From an uncultured Faecalibacterium sp. (lineage in GTDB: Bacteria > Bacillota > Clostridia > Oscillospirales > Ruminococcaceae), in NCBI GenBank assembly GCA_900540455.1, contig UQGD01000034.1:1-22593 (forward strand): 22,593 nt of DNA. Reading direction: 5' to 3'. The notes below the pieces were generated by a model that was not told the origin of the DNA, made no database searches, and saw only the letters and a program-made list of their open reading frames with translations. The first letter of the stretch is position 1; every line of letters starts with the position of its first letter. The position numbers were made by a program, and so were the translations under genes. This document shows, one piece after another, positions 1 through 6,570 of the stretch.

Positions 1-45
1 CGTCACGGCTTCGCCGTGCCACCTCTCCCGAAAGGGAGAGGCTTT
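1..45. repeat. Palindromic intergenic element (REP-like), cut by left edge
   Basis: Two adjacent perfect hairpins: CACGGC-TTC-GCCGTG at 4-18 and CCTCTCCC-GAAA-GGGAGAGG at 22-41, the second with a GNRA-type loop. It lies downstream of the minus-strand ABC ATPase and has no T-run, so it is not a classical intrinsic terminator. From memory, similar double-hairpin units are scattered between genes in Faecalibacterium-like genomes; that is unverified here. No second copy was seen in the window, and the element probably continues past the left edge. Positions 46-84 hold nothing recognisable. Confidence 0.5.
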
Positions 46-84
46 GGCAAAGGCGTAAAGTTTATGATTTTCGCAGCTCCCCCC

Positions 85-654
85 TCACAGCCGGATCACC
101 TGCCAGCCCAAAGCCTGAATGGCCGCCTGATCGTGGGTAGCCAGAAGGACGTTCTTCCCGGCGGCGCGCTGGCGCAGCAGGGCGGCAGCACGGGTCAAGG
201 TCTCCGGGTCCAGCCCGGTAAAGGGCTCGTCCAGCAGCAGGGTGTCGCTCTCAGCCCAGAGCGCCCGCACCAGAGCAGTGCGGCGCTTCTGCCCGCCGGA
301 CAGCCGCACCGCAGGCAGTGCCAGTGCCGCATCCTCCATCCCCAGTGCTGCAAAGTCCGCCCGGAGCGCTGCATGGTACTGCTGCGGCGGGCCAGGCAGC
401 ACCAGCGCTGCATTCTGCACAGCCGTCAGGTGGGGGCACAGCCGATCTTCCTGAAATACAGCCCCCACGCGGCCTACCCCCTGCACTGTGCCAGCCGTAG
501 GCGGCTCCAGCCCCATCAGGATGCGCAAAAGGGTTGTCTTTCCCCAGCCGCTGGGGGCCCACAGCACCGCCGGGGCTTCCACCGTCAGATCCAGCCCTGT
601 AAACAAGACCTTCTCCCCAAATCGCTTTTCCAGCCCTCGGATAACGATGCTCAT
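85..654 (-). CDS. ABC transporter ATP-binding protein, NitT/TauT/SsuB-like
   Basis: Cytoplasmic ATPase that would power a nitrate/sulfonate/taurine-type importer. In its 189 residues one sees Walker A APSGWGKTT (33-41), the Q-loop Gln68 in VFQED, the signature LSGGQ (118-122), Walker B LLLDEP (D142, E143) and the switch histidine H174 in ATHD. The usual first Gly of Walker A is Ala. The protein is short for the family (usually about 240-260 aa), lacking most of the C-terminal part after the H-loop. Its ATG overlaps the stop of the upstream permease (ATGA), so the two are translationally coupled. The likely partner binding protein is at 2895-3875. The substrate cannot be read from the sequence; sulfonate, thiamine precursor or another small organic ion are all possible. 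Confidence 0.85.
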   Translation of the reverse strand: MSIVIRGLEKRFGEKVLFTGLDLTVEAPAVLWAPSGWGKTTLLRILMGLEPPTAGTVQGVGRVGAVFQEDRLCPHLTAVQNAALVLPGPPQQYHAALRADFAALGMEDAALALPAVRLSGGQKRRTALVRALWAESDTLLLDEPFTGLDPETLTRAAALLRQRAAGKNVLLATHDQAAIQALGWQVIRL

Positions 655-1424
655 ACCTCGGCCCCCTCCTTCACCACAGCTGCCACCGCCCGATCCAGCA
701 GCGCCAGCAGCAACTTTTCAAACCCTGCGCTCAGCAGCAGGATGATCGCCGTCCAGGCAAACATCTCCCCAGTAGCCAGGGTGATCTTGGCCCGGTACAG
801 GGCATCCCCCAAGCTGCCGTCCGGCAGGCCGATGATCTCGGCCGCAACGCCGCTCTTCCAGCAGATGCCCAGCGCCACGCTGCACCCCTGCCGGAAAGCG
901 GGCAGCACCGCTGGCAGCCAGATGGCCCGCATCCTCCGCCACCAGCACAGACGGAACACCTGCCCCATCTCTACCAGCTGCCCATCCACGCTGTCGATCC
1001 CGGTGCGCACCGCACCATACAGCACCGGCAGCACCATCAAAAAGCTGATCAGCACCGATAAGCTCCGGCCGCTGACCCATACAAGCGCTAAAATAATAAA
1101 ACTGGCCACCGGTGTGGCTTTTACCAGCTGCATCACCGGCGCAAGCAGCAGTTCCACCGCTGTCCAGCGCCAGGCTGCTGCCGCCAGCAGGGTGCTGCAT
1201 ACCGCTCCCAGCCCGAACCCCAGCAGGATGCGCCCTGCGCTGAACGCCGCACGCTGCCATAACTCCGGGGCTGGCAGCAGCCGTACCAGCTCCGCCAATG
1301 CCTGGCCCGGTGTGGGCAGCAGCACCGGCTGCCCCACTGCCATGGCGGTCAGCTGCCACACTCCAAGCCAGAACCCCGCCGCCAGAAGCCCTAGGCGGCG
1401 TTTTTGTTTTGCATTTTTTATCAT
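651..1424 (-). CDS. ABC transporter permease, NitT/TauT/SsuC-like
   Basis: Inner-membrane permease of about 257 aa with roughly six hydrophobic segments. It has the cytoplasmic EAA-type loop typical of BPD_transp_1 permeases (E-x2-Q-V-F-R...RRMRAIWLPAVLPAF), followed by GICWKSGVAAEIIG, usual for the SsuC/TauC group. I chose the ATG at 1422-1424 because GGGAG sits 7 bases upstream. The in-frame ATGs at 1457-1463 have no ribosome site and overlap the -10 box of the promoter I propose. Its stop overlaps the ATPase start by 4 bases. The operon reads permease-ATPase; the probable lipoprotein partner is separated from it by the inverted brnQ gene. Confidence 0.85.
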   Translation of the reverse strand: MIKNAKQKRRLGLLAAGFWLGVWQLTAMAVGQPVLLPTPGQALAELVRLLPAPELWQRAAFSAGRILLGFGLGAVCSTLLAAAAWRWTAVELLLAPVMQLVKATPVASFIILALVWVSGRSLSVLISFLMVLPVLYGAVRTGIDSVDGQLVEMGQVFRLCWWRRMRAIWLPAVLPAFRQGCSVALGICWKSGVAAEIIGLPDGSLGDALYRAKITLATGEMFAWTAIILLLSAGFEKLLLALLDRAVAAVVKEGAEV

Positions 1425-1458
1425 TGCACAGCTCCCTTTCCATCCTTGTTCCGGCATC

Positions 1459-1487
1459 ATCATAACATATCATCTTACAGAATACAA
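1459..1487 (-). promoter_or_regulatory. Promoter of the permease-ATPase pair
   Basis: On the minus strand TTGTAT (plus 1482-1487) lies 17 bases upstream of TATGAT (plus 1459-1464). The start would be near 1452, giving a leader of about 28 bases before the ATG at 1424. Sequence match only. Confidence 0.6.
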
Positions 1488-1492
1488 TTTCT

Positions 1493-1517
1493 CATGTCAT
1501 GCTTCATTGACATGAAG
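1493..1517. promoter_or_regulatory. Overlapping inverted repeats, putative operator
   Basis: Two perfect inverted repeats overlap: CATGTCA-N8-TGACATG (1493-1499/1508-1514) and CTTCAT-TGAC-ATGAAG (1502-1517). They cover the -35 box of the brnQ promoter and lie just upstream of the divergent transporter promoter, so one regulator could control both. The second repeat has the general shape of Crp/Fnr-type dyads but does not match the E. coli Crp or Fnr consensus. The regulator is unknown. Confidence 0.4.
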
Positions 1518-1535
1518 TTTATTTGCGGTTAAACT
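1507..1535 (+). promoter_or_regulatory. brnQ promoter
   Basis: A perfect TTGACA (1507-1512) is 17 bases from TAAACT (1530-1535). The predicted start near 1542 is upstream of the ribosome site AAAGGAGG (1555-1562), which supports ATG 1574 and rules out a TTG start at 1523. Confidence 0.65.
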
Positions 1536-1573
1536 GGACTTCAAACTTATCCATAAAGGAGGCATTCATTCTC

Positions 1574-2854
1574 ATGCAGCGGCTCCAGGGCAAGACCCTT
1601 TTGCTGGTCGGATTCACCCTATTTTCCATGTTTTTTGGCGCCGGGAACCTGATCTTCCCGCCCTATCTGGGGGCACAGGCTGGCGTACACTTCTGGTTTG
1701 CCTTTGCAGGCTTTGCAGTCAGCGCCGTCCTTCTGCCGGTGCTGGGGGTCGTTGCCGCAACCCAGGCTGGCGGGCTGCCGCAGCTGGCAAGCCGGGTCCA
1801 CCCTGTATTTGCACAGGTCTTTACCATGCTGGTCTACCTGTCCATCGGTCCGTGTCTGGCCATCCCCCGCACCGCCAGCACCTCCTTTGAAATGCTCAGC
1901 CCCCTGCTGGGCAGCAGCCGCGGCCTGCAGCTGGCTTACTCCGCCGTATTTTTTCTGGCAGCTTTCCTCATCGCTCTGCAGCCGGAGCGTCTTACTGCGC
2001 GCTTGGGACGGGTGCTGTGTCCGGCGCTGTTGATCCTGATCCTGGTGCTGTTTTCCGGCTGCCTTCTGGACCCCATAGCCCCGCACTATGCCCCCGCTGT
2101 GGGGAATTATCAGGCTCTTCCGGCCGCCCAGGGCATGCTGGACGGCTACCAGACCATGGACGCTCTGGCGGGCCTGAATTTTGGTGCCGTGCTGGCGCTG
2201 AATATCCGCGCCCTGGGCGTCACCGAGGAAAAAGAGGTGCAGCGCGGTGCAAGACGGGCCGGGTTCATCACAGCCGGGCTGCTGCTGGCTGTCTATGGGA
2301 TGCTGGGGCATATCGGCGCACTGACCGGATATGCGTACCCGCAGTGCAGCACCGGCGCCCAGACCCTTACCGTCCTGGCACAGGCTCTGTTCGGCCACAG
2401 CGGACAGATCCTGCTGGCCTCCATCTTCCTGATCGCCTGTTTCAACACCTGTGTGGGGCTGCTGGCCTCGGTAAGCGACTACTTCCACAAGCTTTGCCCC
2501 CGCCTGCCCTACCCGGCGCTGGCCGCTTTCTTCGCCGTGGTCAGTATGCTGATCTCTAACCTGGGGCTGGCCAGCATCATCCGCCTGTCCACCCCAGTTT
2601 TGAACGCACTGTATCCCGCTGCCATCCTGCTGATCCTGCTGCCGCTGATTCCGGGGCTGCACCATCGCCGGGCGGTCTATCAATGGTCCATCGCCTTTGC
2701 CGCCCTGCAGAGCACTGCCGCCGCACTGCCCCTGGGTCCGCTGTCCGCTCTGGCCCAGCGTCTGCCCCTGTCATCGATCGGTTTTGGCTGGCTGCTGCCT
2801 GCTATGCTGGGGCTGTCCGCCGGGCTGCTGCTGGATCTCTGCTGCAAAAGATAA
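1574..2854 (+). CDS. brnQ: Branched-chain amino acid carrier (LIVCS/BrnQ family)
   Basis: Cation-coupled uptake of leucine, isoleucine and valine across the cytoplasmic membrane. The 426-residue protein is hydrophobic throughout, with about 12 predicted membrane helices, matching the usual 430-450 aa. The family hallmark GFTLFSMFFGAGNLIFPP is near residues 12-29, followed by GPCLAIPRTASTSFE, also typical of BrnQ. The start is the ATG at 1574, preceded by AAAGGAGG 11 bases upstream; an in-frame TTG at 1523 lies inside the promoter. The gene is transcribed alone: it diverges from the ABC permease and converges on the binding-protein gene, with which it shares a bidirectional terminator. Specificity within the branched-chain group is inferred from family membership. 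Confidence 0.93.
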   Translation: MQRLQGKTLLLVGFTLFSMFFGAGNLIFPPYLGAQAGVHFWFAFAGFAVSAVLLPVLGVVAATQAGGLPQLASRVHPVFAQVFTMLVYLSIGPCLAIPRTASTSFEMLSPLLGSSRGLQLAYSAVFFLAAFLIALQPERLTARLGRVLCPALLILILVLFSGCLLDPIAPHYAPAVGNYQALPAAQGMLDGYQTMDALAGLNFGAVLALNIRALGVTEEKEVQRGARRAGFITAGLLLAVYGMLGHIGALTGYAYPQCSTGAQTLTVLAQALFGHSGQILLASIFLIACFNTCVGLLASVSDYFHKLCPRLPYPALAAFFAVVSMLISNLGLASIIRLSTPVLNALYPAAILLILLPLIPGLHHRRAVYQWSIAFAALQSTAAALPLGPLSALAQRLPLSSIGFGWLLPAMLGLSAGLLLDLCCKR

Positions 2855-2896
2855 AAGCTGCCGCACAGCATCAAGGCTGCTGTGCGGCAGTTTTTT
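2853..2896. terminator. Bidirectional terminator between brnQ and the binding-protein gene
   Basis: A 13-bp perfect stem (CTGCCGCACAGCA at 2858-2870 with its complement at 2878-2890) around a 7-base loop, followed on the plus strand by six T and on the minus strand by a run of four T. The stop codon of the minus-strand gene lies in the T-run. Confidence 0.9.
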
Positions 2897-3875
2897 ACTT
2901 CTTCCAATAGAACCCTTCGTCCGGCAGCTTTCCGCCCACAGCGGCAGGGTCGGCCGCACAGAGCACCGACAGATATGCACTGACATCCTTCTGCATCTCG
3001 TCCCCGGTCCGGCACACGATGTTGCAGGCGGGCAAAGCCTTTTTGGCAATGGCGGCCTTTGCCACCACCCCCTGCTGCTCACACAACGCAGCCGTGCGGT
3101 CCAGGTCGGTATTGGCGGTCCGCACGCTCTGGGCATACTCCTGCAGGAAGGCTTCCACCACATCCGGGTGCTCCTGGGCGTATTGAGTCCGCACCACCGT
3201 CACACCGGTGACCAGCTGGCTGTCGCTGACCTTGTCCCACTCTGCTGTCAGGTCCAGCGCCACCCGCAGGCTGGGGTCCTTCATCCCGGCAGCGGTCACA
3301 TAGGGCTGCGGCAGCACCGCAATGGCATCCTTTTGCGCCGCAGCCATCTGCGCGGTGACCTCTGTGGCTTCGCTGCAATACTGGATCTTCACATCCTTAT
3401 CCGGGTCCAATCCGTTTTTCTCCAGCAGGTAGCGCAGCAGATACTCCGGGGTGGTGCCTTTGCCGGTAGAAAGGATGGTGCGGCCTGCAAGATCTGCCAT
3501 GCTATGGACAGTATCCCCTTTTTCCACCACATACAGCACCCCCAGGGTATTTACAGCCATCACCTGGATGCCGCCTTTGGTCTTTTGGTACAAGGCAGCG
3601 GCCAGGTTGGCAGGGATCGCCGCCATATCCAGCTCCCCTTTGATAAGCCCCGGCACGATCTCATCTGCAGTACCATAAAGCTGCAGGTCATAGTCCAGTG
3701 CCGCGGTGCCCTGCTGCTCCATATCCAGCAGGTTTACAAGCCCCATGGTCGTAGGCCCTTTCAGCCCCGCAATGTGCACAGGCCCCTCTGCGGACATCCC
3801 TTTGGCTGTGGCTCCACAAGCCGGCAGCAGCAACAGCACCGCCGCCAACAACAGCAAAAGGATCTTTTTTTTCAT
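2895..3875 (-). CDS. ABC transporter substrate-binding lipoprotein, NitT/TauT (SsuA/NMT1-like)
   Basis: Extracellular lipid-anchored binding protein of 326 aa. It has a short Lys-rich signal peptide and the lipobox LLPAC, with lipidated Cys20. The fold pattern is that of NMT1/SsuA-like proteins: an N-terminal strand leading to a G-P-T-T-M-G-L motif, then ADEIVPGLIKGELDMAAIPA, typical of this group, and after the hinge LAGRTILSTGKGTTPEYLLRYLL. It most likely delivers substrate to the permease and ATPase at 85-1424, on the same strand and in the same direction but with brnQ inverted between them. AAGAAGG precedes the ATG by 8 bases. The ligand is not identifiable from sequence. It is divergent from the Crp/Fnr-family gene, a candidate regulator. 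Confidence 0.85.
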   Translation of the reverse strand: MKKKILLLLLAAVLLLLPACGATAKGMSAEGPVHIAGLKGPTTMGLVNLLDMEQQGTAALDYDLQLYGTADEIVPGLIKGELDMAAIPANLAAALYQKTKGGIQVMAVNTLGVLYVVEKGDTVHSMADLAGRTILSTGKGTTPEYLLRYLLEKNGLDPDKDVKIQYCSEATEVTAQMAAAQKDAIAVLPQPYVTAAGMKDPSLRVALDLTAEWDKVSDSQLVTGVTVVRTQYAQEHPDVVEAFLQEYAQSVRTANTDLDRTAALCEQQGVVAKAAIAKKALPACNIVCRTGDEMQKDVSAYLSVLCAADPAAVGGKLPDEGFYWKK

Positions 3876-3937
3876 AAAAACAGCCTTCTTCCGGGGCTGC
3901 GCAGCCTGCGCTGGCCCTCTTTTTTATTTTTGCAGCC

Positions 3938-3984
3938 GCAAATCTTGAAAATAGATTGCTTTACGCGCTCAAGTTTACTATAAT
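3938..3984 (+). promoter_or_regulatory. Promoter of the crp-like operon with overlapping dyad
   Basis: TTGCTT (3956-3961) is 17 bases from a perfect TATAAT (3979-3984). A near-perfect dyad, GCAAATCT-N7-AGATTGC (about 3938-3959), overlaps the -35 box and lies between the divergent binding-protein and crp-like genes. It could serve autoregulation or control of both. For the minus-strand gene only a weak promoter (TTCAAG-N17-TAAAAA) can be found. Confidence 0.6.
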
Positions 3985-3990
3985 GGAAGC

Positions 3991-4228
3991 AAAAATACTG
4001 TTGCGCTTGCAACGGAATGCAGAAGGACGGCGGGGCCGGTACCACGGCCTGCGCAGGAAGCTTGTGTTTGGGGCCTGCCCAAACCCTTTTCAGCGGCTGA
4101 ATGTCTCCGACATTTTGTCCAAAGTTCATCCCGACACTGCACCGGTCCAGCGTCTCCCATCCTGGGACCGCCCCGGTCTTACACTTCCTGCACAGACGAG
4201 GAGCCGGTGCGGCCCCCGCGGTGTGAGT
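3991..4228 (+). ncRNA. Long, apparently structured 5' leader of the Crp/Fnr-family gene
   Basis: Between the strong promoter and ATG 4229 lie about 238 transcribed bases without a terminator. Complementary segments visible by eye: GTTGC-gctt-GCAAC (4000-4013); GCGGGGCCG (4030-4038) with CGGcCCCCGC (4210-4219); GCAGGAAG (4053-4060) with CTTCCTGC (4184-4191); GTTTGGG-gcctg-CCCAAAC (4066-4084); AATGTC-tcc-GACATT (4100-4114); and ACCGG/CCGGT (4141-4145/4173-4177) around GGTCC/GGACC. Together they suggest an outer stem enclosing a multi-hairpin junction. I do not recognise a known riboswitch, 6S, SRP or T-box consensus. GC-rich DNA makes some pairings cheap, so this is a candidate only. Confidence 0.4.
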
Positions 4229-4909
4229 ATGGAAAACTATTTCTCCCTATTACGATCCACGACCTTGTTTGCCGGGCTGGAAGAGGCGCAGCTGCGTGTT
4301 TTACTGGCCGAGCTGCACGCCTGGACCCGAAGCTATGGCCGGGGCGAGGCGCTGATCCTGGCGGGACATCCCAACCGCCGGGTCGGTGTTTTGCTGTCCG
4401 GCGCGCTGGAGGCTTACCGCCCGGCTCCGGGCGGCAGCCGGGTGCCCATCACCCGGCTGGAACCAGGGGATATCTTTGGGGATGTGCTGGGCGGCTCCAG
4501 CCTGTCCAGCCCTGTGACGGTAGTTGCCGCCAGCCCCTGTGAGGCACTGCTGATCCCCTACGAGCAGCTGCTGCAAACAGGCACCGACCCTGCACACACC
4601 CTGGTGCTGCAAAATCTGGTGCGCACCATCAGCGATAAATACTTCCTGCTCTCCCGCCGGGTAGACCTGCTGGTAATGAAGACCCTGCGCGCCAAAGTCT
4701 GCGCCTATCTTCTGGGGGAAGCCGAGCGGGCCGGGAGCCTGACCTTTACCATCCCCTTTTCCCGCATCCAACTGGCAGATTACCTCAACTGCGACCGCAG
4801 CGCCCTGTCCCGGGAGCTGAGCCTGATGCAGCGGGACGGCCTGCTGGACACCTATAAAAGCAGCTTTAAGCTGCTGGAACCAGACGCACTGCGCCGGACC
4901 ATACAGTAA
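4229..4909 (+). CDS. Crp/Fnr-family transcriptional regulator
   Basis: Cytoplasmic DNA-binding regulator of 226 aa, the normal family size. Residues 1-120 are a cyclic-nucleotide-binding-type beta-roll (AGHPNRRVGVLLSGALEAY, then LEPGDIFGDVLGG). A long dimerisation helix follows, then a Crp-type winged helix (about 165-215) with FSRIQLADYLNCDRSALSRE as the helix-turn-helix. There is no N-terminal cysteine cluster, so it is not an Fe-S Fnr, and the cAMP-binding RxS signature is not evident; the effector is unknown. The reading frame stays open upstream to 3956, but an earlier start would overlap the promoter and the added 91 residues look non-coding. The start is weakly supported: AGGAG lies 25 bases upstream, with a small GC-rich hairpin between. 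It heads an operon with the glycosyltransferase. Confidence 0.85.
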   Translation: MENYFSLLRSTTLFAGLEEAQLRVLLAELHAWTRSYGRGEALILAGHPNRRVGVLLSGALEAYRPAPGGSRVPITRLEPGDIFGDVLGGSSLSSPVTVVAASPCEALLIPYEQLLQTGTDPAHTLVLQNLVRTISDKYFLLSRRVDLLVMKTLRAKVCAYLLGEAERAGSLTFTIPFSRIQLADYLNCDRSALSRELSLMQRDGLLDTYKSSFKLLEPDALRRTIQ

Positions 4910-4921
4910 AAGGAGAACCCC

Positions 4922-5902
4922 ATGTCAAAACCTATCCTCTGGATCGTTATCCCCTGCTATAACGAGGAGCAGGTGCTGCCCATCACCGCCCCTATGTTCC
5001 TGCAAAAGATCACCGACCTGGCAGGGGCCGGGCTGATCAGCGACAAGAGCCGGGTGCTGTTCGTCAACGACGGCTCTCGGGATGCCACCTGGGAGCTGAT
5101 CTCTCAGTTTGCCGCCCAGGATGAACACTATATCGGCATCTCGCAAAGCCGCAACCGGGGCCACCAGAATGCTGTTCTGGCCGGGCTGATGGAGGCGCTG
5201 CACAGCGGTCAGTGTGATGTGACCATCTCCATCGACTGCGACGGACAGGACGATATCAACGCTATGGATGAGATGGTGCGCAAGTATCTTGCCGGGGCCG
5301 AAGTGGTCTACGGTGTGCGCAGCCGCCGGGATACCGACACCTTCTTCAAGCGGTTCACCGCCGAAGGCTTCTACCACCTGATGAACGCCCTGGGCGCCGA
5401 CATCGTGTTCAACCACGCAGACTACCGGCTCATCAGCACCCGTGTGCTGGAGAGCTTTGCCGATTACCGGGAGGTCAACATCTTTTTGCGGGGCATGGTG
5501 CCGCTTGTTGGTTTTGCCAGCGACACCGTGAGCTACGAGCGTCACGAGCGTTTGGCCGGCGAGAGCCACTACCCCTTGAGCAAGATGCTGGCGCTGGCTT
5601 TTGACGGCATTACCAGCCTGTCCAACAAGCCGATCCGCCTGATCACCGGCGCCGGTGTCGTGGTCAGCCTGATCAGCTTTATCGGCGTGATCTGGGCCAT
5701 CGTCCAGGCTGCCATGGGCAGCGCTGTGGCGGGCTGGGCTTCCACCATCTGCATCGTCTGCTTTATGGGCGGCGTACAGCTGGTGTGCCTGGGCGTCATC
5801 GGCGAATATATCGGCAAGATCTACATGGAGTCCAAGGCGCGTCCCCGCTACATCATCAGCGAGCGCACCTGGGCCCCCTATGAAAGGAAGTACCACGGAT
5901 GA
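4922..5902 (+). CDS. Membrane-bound family 2 glycosyltransferase (GtrB/DPM1-like)
   Basis: Likely transfers a sugar from a nucleotide donor to a polyprenyl phosphate at the inner face of the membrane, supplying cell-envelope glycosylation. The 326-aa protein has a GT-A domain: IPCYNEE (10-16), VNDGSRD with Asp50, the metal-binding DCD (105-107, in SIDCDGQDD), then FLRGMVPLVGF and the Y-x-R-H-E-R-x-A-G-E-S-x-Y motif near 205-217, all typical of GtrB/DPM1 relatives. Two C-terminal membrane helices (about 240-263 and 273-296) anchor it. AAGGAG precedes the ATG 12 bases after the regulator's stop, and the stop overlaps the next start (ATGA). No flippase partner (GtrA) is nearby. Donor and acceptor are inferred from the family only. 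Confidence 0.9.
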   Translation: MSKPILWIVIPCYNEEQVLPITAPMFLQKITDLAGAGLISDKSRVLFVNDGSRDATWELISQFAAQDEHYIGISQSRNRGHQNAVLAGLMEALHSGQCDVTISIDCDGQDDINAMDEMVRKYLAGAEVVYGVRSRRDTDTFFKRFTAEGFYHLMNALGADIVFNHADYRLISTRVLESFADYREVNIFLRGMVPLVGFASDTVSYERHERLAGESHYPLSKMLALAFDGITSLSNKPIRLITGAGVVVSLISFIGVIWAIVQAAMGSAVAGWASTICIVCFMGGVQLVCLGVIGEYIGKIYMESKARPRYIISERTWAPYERKYHG

Positions 5903-6477
5903 GCAAGCAAAGTTGGAAGGGCAGCACCCTGCTCAACCCGGAACCGCCGGTGCTGGTGTCCTGCGGCGGGCTGGATAAACCCAATCTTATTACCATCGGC
6001 TGGACCGGCACCATCTGCACCCAGCCCAGCATGGTGTCCATCAGTGTGCGGCCGGAGCGGTACAGCCACCAGCTGATCCGGGAGAGTGGACAGTTTGCCA
6101 TTAACCTGCCCACCGAGGCGCTGGTGCGGGCGGTGGACTGGTGCGGCGTAAAAAGCGGCCGCGACCTGGATAAATTTGCGGCCTGCGGCCTGCACGCCGC
6201 CCCTGGTTCGGTGCTTACCGACTGCCCCCTGCTGGAGGAAAGCCCCCTGAACCTGGAATGTAAGGTGACCCAGGTGATCCCCCTGGGCAGCCACGATCTG
6301 TTCCTGGCTCAGGTGGTAGCCTGTGATGTAGACGAGTCCCTGCTGGACGAAAGCGGCAAGCTCTGCCTGGAAAAGGCCAAGCTCATCGTGTACAGTCACG
6401 GCGAATATCTGGCTCTGGGCCGCAAGCTGGGCACCTTTGGCTACAGCGTGCGGAAAAAGAAGCCCCGGAGAAAGTGA
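5899..6477 (+). CDS. Flavin reductase-like (flavoredoxin-type) protein
   Basis: A 192-aa cytoplasmic protein of the flavin reductase-like/DIM6-NTAB group, which binds FMN in a split beta-barrel dimer. Supporting motifs are PVLVSCGG near residues 17-24, NLITIGWTGTICTQPSMVSISVRP in three short steps (28-52), SGQFAINLPTE (63-73), and the terminal HGEYLALGRKLGTFGYS typical of the clostridial members. It overlaps the glycosyltransferase stop by 4 bases and has AAGGAAG upstream, so it is co-translated. A terminator follows directly, making it the last gene of the operon. The electron partner is unknown, and its tie to glycosyl transfer is not obvious. Confidence 0.88.
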   Translation: MSKQSWKGSTLLNPEPPVLVSCGGLDKPNLITIGWTGTICTQPSMVSISVRPERYSHQLIRESGQFAINLPTEALVRAVDWCGVKSGRDLDKFAACGLHAAPGSVLTDCPLLEESPLNLECKVTQVIPLGSHDLFLAQVVACDVDESLLDESGKLCLEKAKLIVYSHGEYLALGRKLGTFGYSVRKKKPRRK

Positions 6478-6499
6478 GCGCCCCTCTCCGTCATCCTGC

Positions 6500-6549
6500 A
6501 AAAAAAGCTGCCTGCCCTACTGAAAAACAAGTAGGACAGGCAGCTTTTT
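6500..6549. terminator. Bidirectional terminator between the flavin reductase gene and metA
   Basis: The stem GCTGCCTGcCCTACT pairs with AGTAGGaCAGGCAGC (one mismatch) around a short A-rich loop. It is flanked by a run of A on the left and five T on the right, so it can stop transcription in both directions. It ends both the crp-like operon and the methionine operon. Confidence 0.9.
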
Positions 6550-6570
6550 GCTATTCAGAACAGGACCGGT

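Noticed and set aside
16..1515. A 499-codon open frame on the plus strand
   Set aside because: It lies opposite the ABC ATPase and permease, whose motifs and overlaps are clear. Its translation is low-complexity (Pro, Ser, Arg, Gln) with no domain; a GC-rich shadow frame.
1619..2683. A 354-codon minus-strand frame across brnQ
   Set aside because: Gln/Gly-rich translation without hydrophobic core or motifs, opposite a well-supported 12-helix carrier.
3956..4228. N-terminal 91-residue extension of the Crp/Fnr protein
   Set aside because: An early start would overlap the promoter and no ribosome site exists; the family begins at about MENYF.
4925..5896. A 323-codon minus-strand frame opposite the glycosyltransferase
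   Set aside because: No motif and atypical composition; the plus-strand protein has all GT2 motifs.
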